A stretch of DNA of 64,000 nucleotides from Mesorhizobium sp. B2-3-12 (GTDB taxonomy: Bacteria > Pseudomonadota > Alphaproteobacteria > Rhizobiales > Rhizobiaceae). Under the pieces are notes generated by a model. The model made no database searches. It was not told the DNA's origin and saw only the letters and a list, made by a program, of their open reading frames with translations. Positions 1 through 7,575 of this stretch are shown here, in pieces (the first letter of the stretch is position 1; each line of letters opens with the position of its first letter). The translations under genes and the position numbers were made by a program. Location: positions 101,050-165,049 of the forward strand of contig NZ_VFVR01000010.1 of the NCBI RefSeq assembly GCF_006442205.1, written 5' to 3'.

Positions 1-1022
1 CGCCCCTGTTCGCGGCGGCGCTTCTCTTCCTGCATCAAGGCGAGGATGACATGCGCCATGTCCGTGCCGCCTTCGAGATGCTCGGCCTCATAGAACGAGC
101 CGTCCGCCTCGATGGTGATGTTGCGCAGATGGACGAAATGGATACGGTCGGCGAATTCCTTGACCATGGCGACAATGTCGTTGTCGGCGCGCGTGCCATA
201 GGAGCCGGTGCAGAAGGTCAGTCCATTAGCGGGGCTGTCGACGGCATCGAGGATGAAACGCGCATCCTCGGCCGTCGAAACGACGCGTGGCAGGCCATAG
301 AGCGAGAACGGCGGATCGTCGGGATGGATGCACATGCGCACCCCTTCCTCTTCAGCCGCCGGAATGATCTCGCGCAGGAACCAGGCCAGGTTGTCGCGCA
401 ATTCCTTTGGCCCGATCGCATCGTATTCCGCCAGGGCTTCGCGAAAACTGTCGCGGTCATATTTGCGCTCGGTTGCCGGCAGGCCGGCAATCAGGTTGCG
501 CTCGATCTCGTCGATCCGCTCCGGCGTCAGCACCTTCAGCCGCTGCTCGGCCTCGGCGATGCGCGCCGGCGCGTAGCTGGCCGCGCCGTTCTTGCGCCGC
601 AGCACGAAGAGATCATAGGCGGCGAAGTCGATGGCGTCGAAACGCAAGGCATAACCGGTCGTCGGCAGCCGGTAGGCCAGATCGGTGCGGGTCCAGTCCA
701 CCACTGGCATGAAATTGTAGCAGATGGTTTGGATGCCGGCCTTGGCGAGCGCGCGGATGCTGTCGCGATAATAGCCGGCATAGCGCTCGCGCTCCGGCGC
801 GCCGATCTTGAAGGAATTGTGGACCGGGATGCTCTCGACAACCGACCAGGTCAGCCCAGCCGCCTCGATGATCCTCTTGCGTTCGAGCACATCGGCTTCA
901 GGCCAGGCCCTGCCGTCATAGATCTGGTGAAGGGCTGAAACCACGCCGGTGGCGCCGGCCTGCTTGACATAATCGAGTGTCACCGGGTCGTCAGGTCCGT
1001 ACCAGCGCCAGCACTGTTCCAT
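1..1022 (-). CDS. uxuA: mannonate dehydratase UxuA (3' end outside window)
   Basis: Converts D-mannonate to 2-keto-3-deoxygluconate in hexuronate catabolism, in the cytoplasm. Reading the minus strand from the ATG at 1022 gives an uninterrupted 340-codon frame that runs off the left edge, so roughly the last 60 residues of a ~400-residue family are missing. Family landmarks seen are an N-terminal MEQCWRWYGPDD, the stretch MCIHPDDPP, FCTGSYG and IHFVHLRN, which carry the His/Cys/Asp metal-site residues. It faces a short-chain dehydrogenase across 101 bp, so the two may share a divergent control region. The long plus-strand frame over the same bases is a shadow. Function is confident from the protein sequence; the missing C terminus cannot be judged. 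Confidence 0.9.
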   Translation of the reverse strand, partial: MEQCWRWYGPDDPVTLDYVKQAGATGVVSALHQIYDGRAWPEADVLERKRIIEAAGLTWSVVESIPVHNSFKIGAPERERYAGYYRDSIRALAKAGIQTICYNFMPVVDWTRTDLAYRLPTTGYALRFDAIDFAAYDLFVLRRKNGAASYAPARIAEAEQRLKVLTPERIDEIERNLIAGLPATERKYDRDSFREALAEYDAIGPKELRDNLAWFLREIIPAAEEEGVRMCIHPDDPPFSLYGLPRVVSTAEDARFILDAVDSPANGLTFCTGSYGTRADNDIVAMVKEFADRIHFVHLRNITIEADGSFYEAEHLEGGTDMAHVILALMQEEKRRREQG

Positions 1023-1123
1023 TGCAGCTTTTCCTTCTTACGAGAGAACGGCAACCTATTGTTCGACCACGATGAGTGTCAAACTGAGAGCTGGTTTCGA
1101 TAGCGAATGAAGGAGCTTCCGCG

Positions 1124-1909
1124 ATGCACGATTTTGACGGCAAAGTGGCATTGGTGACAGGGACGACCGGTATCGGCCTGGCAACCGCCAAACGCCTGGC
1201 GGCTGGGGGTGCTGCGATCATCGCCTGCGGCATCGACCGGGCAGCCAATGCCGCCATGCAGGAGAGCCTCGCCAAATCCGGAGCGGATGCGCTCGTGCAG
1301 ACGGTTGACGTCTCCGTTTCCGAGCAGGTTCGCGATGCTGTCGCGGCCGGTGTAGCGAAATTCGGCGGCATCGATGTCATCGTCAATTCCGCCGCGGTCC
1401 ATCCCTACGGGACCGCGACGACGACCGACTGGGACACTTGGAACCGGGCGATGACGGTCAATGTCGGCTCGATCTATCTGACCGCCCATTTCGGCATTCC
1501 GGAGATGATCAAACGCGGCGGCGGCGCCATCGTCAACGTCGCTTCGGTGCAGGGCTTCGCCTGCCAGCAGAACGTCGCCGCCTATGCCACGACCAAAGGC
1601 GCCATCCATACGCTGACGCGGTCGCTGGCGCTCGACTACGCGGCATCAGGCATAAGGGTGAATTCGGTCAGCCCGGGTTCGATCCGTACACCGATCCTCG
1701 AAAAGGCCGCGCGTGGGGCCGGCGGCAGCGACGCCGATGTCGAAGAAGCCTACAGGCGCTTCGGCGCGGCCCATCCGCTAGGCCGCATAGGCGAACCGGA
1801 GGAAGTGGCGGAACTCATCGCTTTCCTGTGCTCGTCGAAGGCCGGCTTCTGCACAGGCGCCGACTACAAGATTGATGGCGGCCTCACCGCCGGCATCGGC
1901 GTGAAATAG
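1124..1909 (+). CDS. short-chain dehydrogenase/reductase (SDR), substrate unknown
   Basis: A 261-residue classical SDR. The Rossmann nucleotide motif TGTTGIG lies at residues 12-18, the NAG-type motif appears as N88-S-A-A, and the catalytic set is S141, Y154 and K158 (Y-A-T-T-K). The C-terminal region carries the usual substrate loop and a GADYKIDGG ending typical of the family. A purine-rich AAGGAGC a few bases ahead of the ATG supports the start. Its position opposite uxuA suggests a sugar-acid or polyol substrate, for example in hexuronate or gluconate metabolism, but nothing in the protein fixes the substrate. Confidence 0.85.
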   Translation: MHDFDGKVALVTGTTGIGLATAKRLAAGGAAIIACGIDRAANAAMQESLAKSGADALVQTVDVSVSEQVRDAVAAGVAKFGGIDVIVNSAAVHPYGTATTTDWDTWNRAMTVNVGSIYLTAHFGIPEMIKRGGGAIVNVASVQGFACQQNVAAYATTKGAIHTLTRSLALDYAASGIRVNSVSPGSIRTPILEKAARGAGGSDADVEEAYRRFGAAHPLGRIGEPEEVAELIAFLCSSKAGFCTGADYKIDGGLTAGIGVK

Positions 1910-1966
1910 GGCCATGAAGTCCGGTCTCTGCTCCATCGGGCGTGGTGACATCAACGCATCCAGTTC

Positions 1967-1991
1967 GGAACAATCTTTTTTGGTCGAAGTT
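1967..1991 (+). promoter_or_regulatory. EcfG-type (RpoE2) stress promoter candidate
   Basis: GGAAC at 1967-1971 is followed by exactly 17 bases and GTT at 1989-1991, matching the general-stress sigma factor consensus of alphaproteobacteria (GGAAC, 16-17 bases, cGTT). It lies about 40 bp ahead of the DUF1236 start at 2032. Confidence 0.6.
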
Positions 1992-2031
1992 CTCCCCCTT
2001 GAAGGGACGAACTCTCCGAAGGAGATTTCCT

Positions 2032-2781
2032 ATGAAACATGTTCTCATGACCAGCATGCTGGCGATCGGACTCGGCTGCGGGGCGGCGATGGCTCAGACG
2101 CAGCAGCCCGCCGAAAGCCAATCGGGAGCGGACACCAATTGCGCTTCCGGGGCGACCAACTGCCAGAGCGGTTCGAAGATGAAGAGCCAGGCAGAGGGTA
2201 CCAAGTCCCAGACTGACCAGCAGGCTCAGGGCAAGGCCAAGATGAAGACCGACGAGCAGGCCCAGGGTAAGGCCGGCGCCGCCACGGACCAGCAGGCCCA
2301 GGGTAAGGCTAAGGTCCAGACCGACCAGCAGGCCCAGGGCAAGGCTGGCACCAAGACCGACCAGCAGGCCCAGGACAAGACCAAGGTCCAGACCGACCAG
2401 CAGGCCCAGGGCAAGGCCGGCGCCACCACCGACCAGCAGGCCCGGGACAAGACCAAGGTCCAGACCGACCAGCAGGCTCAGGGCAAAACCTCGACGCAGG
2501 ACAAGACCTCGACCGCGTCCATCAACAATGTGACGGTCGAACAGAAGACCGAGATCACCCATGTGATCAGGGAAACCAAGGTCGAACCGGTGACCAACAT
2601 CGACTTCGACGTCTCCGTCGGCATCGAAGTTCCGCGTCATAAGGTCAGGCTGCATCGCTTGCCGGCTCGCATCGTGAAGCTCGTCCCGGCTTACGAGGCA
2701 TACGAGTATTTCGTCCTCGCCGACGGCCGGATCGTCATCGTGGATCCGGATACATACAAGATCGTGCTGGTACTGACCTAG
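2032..2781 (+). CDS. secreted repeat protein with C-terminal DUF1236
   Basis: A 249-residue exported protein of unknown function. The chosen ATG gives a clean signal peptide (MKHVLMTSMLAIGLGCGAAMA, cut near AMA-Q), with GGAG 8 bases upstream; the longer in-frame start at 1942 would bury the signal. Residues ~60-165 are a low-complexity array built on a 12-residue unit TDQQAQGKAKVQ with alternating variants (KAGAA, KAGTK, DKTKV), rich in Lys/Gln and lacking Cys. The last ~60 residues, with VTNIDFDVSVGIEVP and the ending DPDTYKIVLVL, match the DUF1236 pattern found in rhizobial envelope proteins. It is preceded by an EcfG-type promoter, so stress induction is likely. The array should be prone to copy-number change. 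Confidence 0.8.
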   Translation: MKHVLMTSMLAIGLGCGAAMAQTQQPAESQSGADTNCASGATNCQSGSKMKSQAEGTKSQTDQQAQGKAKMKTDEQAQGKAGAATDQQAQGKAKVQTDQQAQGKAGTKTDQQAQDKTKVQTDQQAQGKAGATTDQQARDKTKVQTDQQAQGKTSTQDKTSTASINNVTVEQKTEITHVIRETKVEPVTNIDFDVSVGIEVPRHKVRLHRLPARIVKLVPAYEAYEYFVLADGRIVIVDPDTYKIVLVLT

Positions 2782-2857
2782 GGCAATTCCACGGAAGAGT
2801 GCGTAGCGCTTCCGCTAAATTATTGTCCACTAACAAGGGTTAAAGCACAAGATCGTT

Positions 2858-2888
2858 CAACCCGCCCCGTTGCACGCGGGTCGGGTTG
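2858..2888. terminator. hairpin between convergent DUF1236 and alkB genes
   Basis: A 7-bp stem (CAACCCG / CGGGTTG) with further internal G-C pairing lies in the 160-bp gap between two convergent genes. There is no T-run on either side, so it is at best a weak intrinsic or Rho-assisted terminator. Confidence 0.4.
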
Positions 2889-2943
2889 AGCACTGATGTC
2901 GAGATGATGCGGAAAGCTTCCCGGTGCAAACCTCAGCGCATGC

Positions 2944-3555
2944 TCAGGGATTGTGAGGCCGCAATGTCCGCAAGGTGATCGAGTAGCGGTGCTCGGCGAG
3001 CGGCGGGATGCTGTGCTCCCATTGCGACCGCGACGGCCCTGTCATGAGATAGGCCGATCTCGGCTCGACGGTGATGGTCCGACGTTCCCATTTAGACCCG
3101 TTCTTGCGCCGAAGGCGAAAATCGCAGGGCGCCAGCAGGGAAACGCCCGCGACGTCCTCGAAATGAGGCTTGTCGCGGTGCCAGCCGATACCGGCGCCGG
3201 GCCGGTACTCATTGATCAGGACCTGCGCAAAAGTTTCGACGGGCCGGCCCGCAAAAGCCGCGACCTTTTCGCGCAAGGGCAAAAGAAAATCAGGTATCGG
3301 CGGCGCCTCGACCGCTTCTCGCCGGTCATAATCGTAGCGAAGGCCAAAACCGACGACACGCCGGTTCGCTAGATGGCCATGGAAGTCGAAGGCCTTGAAG
3401 GGCAGTTCCTCAATATGCCGGGCGAGTTCGATTTCCTCTTGCGGCGTGATCAGTTCCGGCTGGTAGGCGAAACCCTCCGGCAGCTCATCCTGAACGGCGC
3501 CGAAGAGATCGTGCTGGGCCACACGGCCGGCGGTTTTCGGTTTGAGCGGCGACAT
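2944..3555 (-). CDS. alkB: AlkB-family 2-oxoglutarate/Fe(II) dioxygenase
   Basis: A 203-residue cytoplasmic dioxygenase that would remove alkyl damage (1-methyladenine, 3-methylcytosine) from nucleic acids by oxidative demethylation. The Fe(II) facial triad is H126-x-D128 (in GWHRDKPHF) and H181, and the 2-oxoglutarate arginine motif is R190-YSITLR196. NEYRPG before the triad and LMTGPSR after it are also typical. The start at 3555 (MSPLKPK) gives a normal length; the frame is open 120 codons further upstream but that extension is Arg/Pro junk. A GFA gene with an EcfG-type promoter is divergent from it. Confidence 0.9.
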   Translation of the reverse strand: MSPLKPKTAGRVAQHDLFGAVQDELPEGFAYQPELITPQEEIELARHIEELPFKAFDFHGHLANRRVVGFGLRYDYDRREAVEAPPIPDFLLPLREKVAAFAGRPVETFAQVLINEYRPGAGIGWHRDKPHFEDVAGVSLLAPCDFRLRRKNGSKWERRTITVEPRSAYLMTGPSRSQWEHSIPPLAEHRYSITLRTLRPHNP

Positions 3556-3637
3556 TGTGCCTAGATGGTGAGGGCCGGACCACAAGGCAATATAGGAACC
3601 GCGCTTGCCTCCTGGACACGTCGCCAAACGGCGCAAC

Positions 3638-3662
3638 GGAACGCCGGAGCGGCGTGAAAGTT
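3638..3662 (+). promoter_or_regulatory. EcfG-type stress promoter candidate
   Basis: GGAAC at 3638-3642, 17 bases, GTT at 3660-3662. It lies about 58 bp ahead of the GFA gene ATG at 3720, with expected transcription start near 3670. Confidence 0.55.
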
Positions 3663-3719
3663 TAGGAAAGGGCGGCCCCGTCGGATGCCGTCGGACATGG
3701 TCTAGCCTTGGAGTACCGG

Positions 3720-4157
3720 ATGCTGCGCGTTGAAACGGGGGCCTGCTTTTGCGGGGCGATTGCAGCCGCCATGGACGGTGAGCCCTTCTGGATATGCTAT
3801 GATCACGATGATGATTGCCGCAAGGCGATCGGCGGTCCACTGACCATCTGGGTCGGATATCGGCCGAGCCAGTTCCGCCTTTTGAGGGGCACGCCAAAGG
3901 CCTTTTCCAGGACACCGGGCGTTGTCCGCACTTTCTGCTCCGATTGCGGGAGTTCGATAGGCTATAGCGACGAAGGCTTGCCTGACGAGCTTTATCTTAC
4001 GATCGGTTTCTTCGACAAACCCGAAGGGCTGCGGCCCCAGGCGCACGCCTATTGGGACCTCAGGCTGCCTTGGGTCGACTTTGCCGACGAGCTGCCGCGC
4101 ATCGATCGATATTCGAGGCAGCGCGACGCGAAGTTCGGCAATCCACGCGACAGGTAG
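3720..4157 (+). CDS. GFA-family protein with altered zinc motif
   Basis: A 145-residue single-domain protein of the GFA (glutathione-dependent formaldehyde-activating enzyme-like, Mss4-fold) family. C9-x-C11 and the later F-C-S-D-C pair form one zinc site. The second cluster, usually C-x-C-x2-C, reads CYDHDDDCRK here, so an Asp/His-rich segment replaces two cysteines and formaldehyde activation should not be assumed. I chose ATG 3720 because GGAG sits 6 bases upstream; a TTG at 3708 is the alternative. An EcfG-type promoter lies upstream, and the KTSC gene follows with its own such site. A second, canonical GFA gene is at 6605. Confidence 0.8.
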   Translation: MLRVETGACFCGAIAAAMDGEPFWICYDHDDDCRKAIGGPLTIWVGYRPSQFRLLRGTPKAFSRTPGVVRTFCSDCGSSIGYSDEGLPDELYLTIGFFDKPEGLRPQAHAYWDLRLPWVDFADELPRIDRYSRQRDAKFGNPRDR

Positions 4158-4173
4158 CGACTTCGGGCGGTAC

Positions 4174-4198
4174 GGAACCGGGCCATGCGTGGCGGGTT
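4174..4198 (+). promoter_or_regulatory. EcfG-type stress promoter candidate
   Basis: GGAAC at 4174-4178, 17 bases, GTT at 4196-4198, placed 27 bp ahead of the KTSC gene ATG. The fit implies a leader of only about 20 nt. Confidence 0.5.
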
Positions 4199-4225
4199 TA
4201 TCCGGATGACCCGTCAGGTGCCACC

Positions 4226-4426
4226 ATGCCGTCGACCGTTATTCGCAACACGCAATACGATCCCGCGACCAGGATCCTCTCGGTCTGGTTCGTGCCGCAC
4301 GGCAACCGCTACGACTATGAGGAAGTCGCCCCGGCCACCTATGCGGCGTTCATGCGCGCCCCTTCGAAAGGCCGCTTCTTCAATAAATTCATCAAGGACC
4401 ACCACAGGTACCGTCGCGTGGCGTGA
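4226..4426 (+). CDS. KTSC-domain small protein
   Basis: A 66-residue protein that is essentially one KTSC domain. It starts MPSTVIRN, then SVWFVPHGNRYDYEEVAPATY and the conserved end SKGRFFNKFIKDHHRYRRV. KTSC domains occur alone or fused to lysyl-tRNA-synthetase-like proteins; their role is unknown, with RNA binding suggested by others. The ATG was chosen because it begins exactly at the domain boundary, while the frame upstream is not conserved-looking. It lies downstream of the GFA gene on the same strand with its own EcfG-type promoter, so it probably belongs to the same stress group. Confidence 0.75.
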   Translation: MPSTVIRNTQYDPATRILSVWFVPHGNRYDYEEVAPATYAAFMRAPSKGRFFNKFIKDHHRYRRVA

Positions 4427-4443
4427 TCGCCGTCAGCGGACCG

Positions 4444-5706
4444 TCATGCCTTCTTGTTCTGCTCGGCGGGCATCTTGTCCGGTGCCGGTTCCCAACCAAA
4501 GACGCTACGGCCACCCAACAGATGCGACTGGTCGAATTCGCCGGCGACGATTTCCTTGAGACTGGGGCCGGTGACGTATCGCTCGACCTGGCGCGACTGA
4601 TCGTCGAGCCGCCTCAAGGCGCCGATTTCCTCTTCGCGACCAAGCCTTGCTTTCTGCACGGCGGATTTCAGCACGCCGATCGTCTCGTCATAGACCTTGA
4701 GCGGAACAGGGAACGGATGCCTGTCCTTGCCGCCATGCGCCAGCGAGAAACGGCCGGGGTCCGAAAACCGGCACGGCGCGCCATGCACCACTTCGGCGAC
4801 GAGGGCCAGAGCGCGCACCGTGCGGGCGCCGACTCCGGGGACCAGAAGAAGCTCGGCAAAATCGGCTGGGCCCCGCTCGGCGGCGGCTGCCATGTTGCCG
4901 TGCAGGCGATGCATCACGACATCGCTCTCGCGGACATCGTGGTGGGCCGGCATGACCAGATGCGGCAGCAGCGGCTGCGCCGGAGCCGGCGCGGCACCGG
5001 GTTCCAGAGCGGCGAATTCCCGCAGGATACGGTCCGGCCCGAGATCCTGCAGAAGATCCAGCTGCCCCCGGCGCGAGGCTTCGGCGCGCCGGTCGGTCAG
5101 GTTGACGATCTCGCCCTGGTTGGCGCCCTCGATGGCCGCATGCGGCTGGTCGACGAAACTCTTCAAACCCTCGGACAGCCAATGGTAGCGACGCGCCACC
5201 TTGCTGTCGCCATTCATGCCTTGCTGCACCACCACCCAGTCGCCGTCATCGGTGACGATGAAGCCATGCAGATAGAGGTCGAAACCGTCCTGGACGGCGG
5301 CGCTGTCCACCTTGGCGACAAGCCGGCTGGCGGTAGCCAGGCGCGCTCCGTCGAAGCCAATGCGCTCGCCTATTGCCGCGAGCTCGTGCGGGGTCTTGCG
5401 CGAATGCGCGCCACGACCACCGCAGACATGGATGCCGAGTTCGCCCGACAGCGGCGTGAGGCCGCGTTTCAAGGCACCGACGACGCTGGTGGTGATGCCT
5501 GACGAATGCCAGTCCATGCCCATGACGGCGCCGAAGGACTGGAACCAGAACGGATGCGCCAGGCGCCGCAGCAGTTCGTTGCGGCCATAGTGATGGATGA
5601 TCGCCTCGCACATGACGGCGCCAAGGCGTGTCATGCGGTCGCCCAGCCATTTCGGCACGCGTCCGCCGTGAAGGGGAAGATCCGCACTGCCCGATCGTTG
5701 CGCCAC
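4444..5706 (-). CDS. DUF763-domain protein
   Basis: A 420-residue cytoplasmic protein filled by the DUF763 family. It starts (GTG) MAQRSGSADLPLHGGRVPKWL, followed by RLAHPFWFQSFGAVMGMDWHSSG, a HVCGGRGAHSRKTP block and MNGDSKVARRYHWLSEGL, all characteristic of that family. The biochemical role is unknown; family members often sit near DNA-repair or nuclease genes, and a C-terminal helix-hairpin-helix-like patch (ELLLVPGVGARTVRALALV, residues ~280-298) is consistent with DNA contact. It lies 90 bp downstream of the cysteine hydrolase on the same strand and may be transcribed with it. Confidence 0.85.
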   Translation of the reverse strand: MAQRSGSADLPLHGGRVPKWLGDRMTRLGAVMCEAIIHHYGRNELLRRLAHPFWFQSFGAVMGMDWHSSGITTSVVGALKRGLTPLSGELGIHVCGGRGAHSRKTPHELAAIGERIGFDGARLATASRLVAKVDSAAVQDGFDLYLHGFIVTDDGDWVVVQQGMNGDSKVARRYHWLSEGLKSFVDQPHAAIEGANQGEIVNLTDRRAEASRRGQLDLLQDLGPDRILREFAALEPGAAPAPAQPLLPHLVMPAHHDVRESDVVMHRLHGNMAAAAERGPADFAELLLVPGVGARTVRALALVAEVVHGAPCRFSDPGRFSLAHGGKDRHPFPVPLKVYDETIGVLKSAVQKARLGREEEIGALRRLDDQSRQVERYVTGPSLKEIVAGEFDQSHLLGGRSVFGWEPAPDKMPAEQNKKA

Positions 5707-5796
5707 GCCTTTGCCTGCTCCAGTGTCCGCGATTGGTGACAGATAAGCACTACGAGCCCCGCAGGGAAGGCTGGTGCTGCACCCGGGGCCGGCGTC

Positions 5797-6405
5797 TCAA
5801 GCCCAGTTCGAGAGAACCGTTTCCATATCGACCGTCTCGACCTGCTGTGCGAAACGCTGGTGATAGACGGTAAGCAGCGCGTCATGCGTCGCGTCGGAAG
5901 AACTGCACAGGGCGTCGGTGACGAGAACCACGCGATAGCCGAAATCGATGGCGCCGAGCACGGTGGCCAGGACGCACACGTCGGTTTCGCCTCCCGTGAC
6001 GACCAGCGTGTCGATCTCGCGCTCCATCAAAAAAGCCCTGAGGCGACCTTCAAACCAGGGGGAATAGATGTGCTTGTCGATAACTGATGCGGGTGGACAG
6101 TAAGCGGCCAGTGGCGGCAACAATTCGATCATGTCCGGCCCGATGTTGTCGATGGCCATCGAAGCCCAGCGCTCATAATAGCGCTTCCATGTACCAACGC
6201 CCTGCCCTGGTCTTTGCGCAGGCAGGAAGCGCGTGAAGACCGTCTGTTCCGCCCGCCTTTCCACAAGCTTCTCGATCCGCGGGAGGACACGGGTTATCCA
6301 AGGCGTCGCCCAAGGCGACGGCTCGGCAAACAGCTTCTGCATATCCACGCAGACATGCATGCATCGCTGCCCCAGCGGGCCATATGCCAGTCCCGGCATG
6401 GACAT
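5797..6405 (-). CDS. isochorismatase-like cysteine hydrolase
   Basis: A 202-residue isochorismatase-superfamily hydrolase, probably an amidase or nicotinamidase-like enzyme. The catalytic triad pattern is present: Asp in CVDMQKLF near the N terminus, Lys in IDKHIYSPW, and the nucleophilic Cys in GGETDVCVLAT followed by the family's cis-peptide region. The frame opens with a TTG at 6423, but the ATG at 6405 has GGAAA upstream and is preferred; an ATG at 6399 is also possible. It faces the second GFA gene across a shared control region whose EcfG-type site is symmetric. The substrate cannot be told from the sequence. Confidence 0.8.
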   Translation of the reverse strand: MSMPGLAYGPLGQRCMHVCVDMQKLFAEPSPWATPWITRVLPRIEKLVERRAEQTVFTRFLPAQRPGQGVGTWKRYYERWASMAIDNIGPDMIELLPPLAAYCPPASVIDKHIYSPWFEGRLRAFLMEREIDTLVVTGGETDVCVLATVLGAIDFGYRVVLVTDALCSSSDATHDALLTVYHQRFAQQVETVDMETVLSNWA

Positions 6406-6464
6406 CAGGGCATTTCCGACCAACGGTAGTTCATCGTGACCTCTCGCATTCCCATCCCGGATTT

Positions 6465-6491
6465 GGAACGTGGGATCAAGGAACTCGTTCC
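6465..6491. promoter_or_regulatory. symmetric (bidirectional) EcfG-type promoter candidate
   Basis: GGAAC at 6465-6469 and GTTCC at 6487-6491 are separated by 17 bases, so each strand reads GGAAC-N17-GTTCC. On the plus strand it points to the GFA gene at 6605; on the minus strand it points to the cysteine hydrolase starting at 6405. Confidence 0.6.
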
Positions 6492-6503
6492 TGGCCGTTC
6501 GCT

Positions 6504-6528
6504 GGAACCGACGCAGCTGGTTGACGTT
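6504..6528 (+). promoter_or_regulatory. second EcfG-type promoter candidate for the GFA gene
   Basis: GGAAC at 6504-6508, 17 bases, then GTT at 6526-6528 with the preferred C before it. It is tandem to the symmetric site 39 bp upstream and 77 bp ahead of the ATG at 6605. Confidence 0.6.
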
Positions 6529-6604
6529 TCGGCTGCGTTGAAGGGAGGGCTGGCATGAGACTGTCGGGACTATCGGGCCGCGCTATTCCAGGGATGTCAC
6601 CGGG

Positions 6605-7000
6605 ATGACGTTAAGTGGCGGTTGTCTCTGCGGTCGGATTCGCTTCACTGTCGATAGCGAGCCAAGGGTTCACTATTGCCATTGCGACATGTGTCGGCGA
6701 GCAACCGGGAGCGCGTTCGCGGTTCTGGCGTGGGTACAGTCCCAGAGCCTGGCCTGGACCGCCGCCGAACCGGCCTATCGCAGATCGTCGCCGATCGCCT
6801 TGAGGGGATTCTGCTCAAGTTGCGGTTCGCCGCTCAGCCTCGCCTATGACGCATCGCCCCATGAAATCGCGCTGCATGTCGGCACATTCGATGATCCGGC
6901 GCCATTGCAGCCTCGTTACAATTATGGATCGAGCCAGCGCCTTGGCTGGGTCTGCTGCGGAATAGACCTGCCGCACCATGAGACCGAGGAACGATGGTAG
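6605..7000 (+). CDS. GFA-family zinc protein (canonical)
   Basis: A 131-residue GFA-family protein with the full set of zinc ligands: C7-x-C9, C25-x-C27-x2-C30 (CHCDMCRRATGS) and C70-x2-C73. Members bind small thiol adducts such as S-hydroxymethylglutathione, though most are uncharacterised. Two EcfG-type promoters lie upstream. Unlike the GFA protein at 3720, no ligand is replaced here. It converges on the actR end with a gap of under 40 bp. Confidence 0.85.
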   Translation: MTLSGGCLCGRIRFTVDSEPRVHYCHCDMCRRATGSAFAVLAWVQSQSLAWTAAEPAYRRSSPIALRGFCSSCGSPLSLAYDASPHEIALHVGTFDDPAPLQPRYNYGSSQRLGWVCCGIDLPHHETEERW

Positions 7001-7038
7001 ACGCCGCGAAGAAGACCGCGGCTCGACTCGAATTCCCG

Positions 7039-7575
7039 CTATCTCACGACACGCTTCTCGAGCTTGCGGGCCAAGGTGCGCCGATGCAGGCCAAGGCGGC
7101 GCGCCGTTTCGGAGATGTTGAAGCCGGTTTCGACCAACGTTTCGTGGATGCGCTCCCATTCCAGATTCTTGATCGAGGTGGGACGCGAGGAAAGAGGCAC
7201 CGAAACATCGCCCTCGGCCCTGCCGAAGGCGGCTTCGATATCATCGGTGTTGGCGGGTTTGGCCAGGTAATGGCTGGCGCCGAGCTTGATCGCCTCGACA
7301 GCCGTGGCGATGCTGGCAAACCCGGTCAGCACGACAATCCTGATCGAAGCATCGCGGGCGCCGAGCAACTTGACGCACTCCAGCCCGGAGCCGCCGGCCC
7401 CGAGCTTGAGATCGACGACGGCATAGGCCGGAACGGCTGTTTCGAGGGCACGGAGCAGTTCCTCCCTGTCGTGACAGACCATGACGTCGTAGTCGCGTTT
7501 TTCGAAGGAACGCTTCAGCGTTTTGGCGAAGGTTACGTCATCCTCGACGATGAACAGCGATCGATCAGGCCTCAT
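7039..7575 (-). CDS. actR: response regulator ActR/RegA
   Basis: A 178-residue two-domain regulator of the RegA/PrrA/ActR type, the DNA-binding partner of ActS. The receiver has the acidic pocket E11-D12-D13, phospho-acceptor D55 (VVDLKLG), T84 and K106. A short linker leads to a Fis-type helix-turn-helix ending NISETARRLGLHRRTLARK, the hallmark of this family. The ATG at 7575 has GGAG 7 bases upstream, though ATGs at 7581 and 7587 are in frame. The gene overlaps the actS stop and is last in the cyo-SURF1-actS-actR operon. In relatives it controls respiration, carbon and nitrogen fixation and acid tolerance in response to redox state. Confidence 0.92.
   Translation of the reverse strand: MRPDRSLFIVEDDVTFAKTLKRSFEKRDYDVMVCHDREELLRALETAVPAYAVVDLKLGAGGSGLECVKLLGARDASIRIVVLTGFASIATAVEAIKLGASHYLAKPANTDDIEAAFGRAEGDVSVPLSSRPTSIKNLEWERIHETLVETGFNISETARRLGLHRRTLARKLEKRVVR

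Noticed and set aside
51..938. 295-codon plus-strand open frame at the left edge
   Set aside because: It is the antisense shadow of mannonate dehydratase, whose minus-strand reading has multiple family motifs.
1951..2655. 234-codon minus-strand frame rich in LLVGLDLGL repeats
   Set aside because: It is the reverse reading of the DUF1236 repeat array; the plus strand has a signal peptide, ribosome site and domain.
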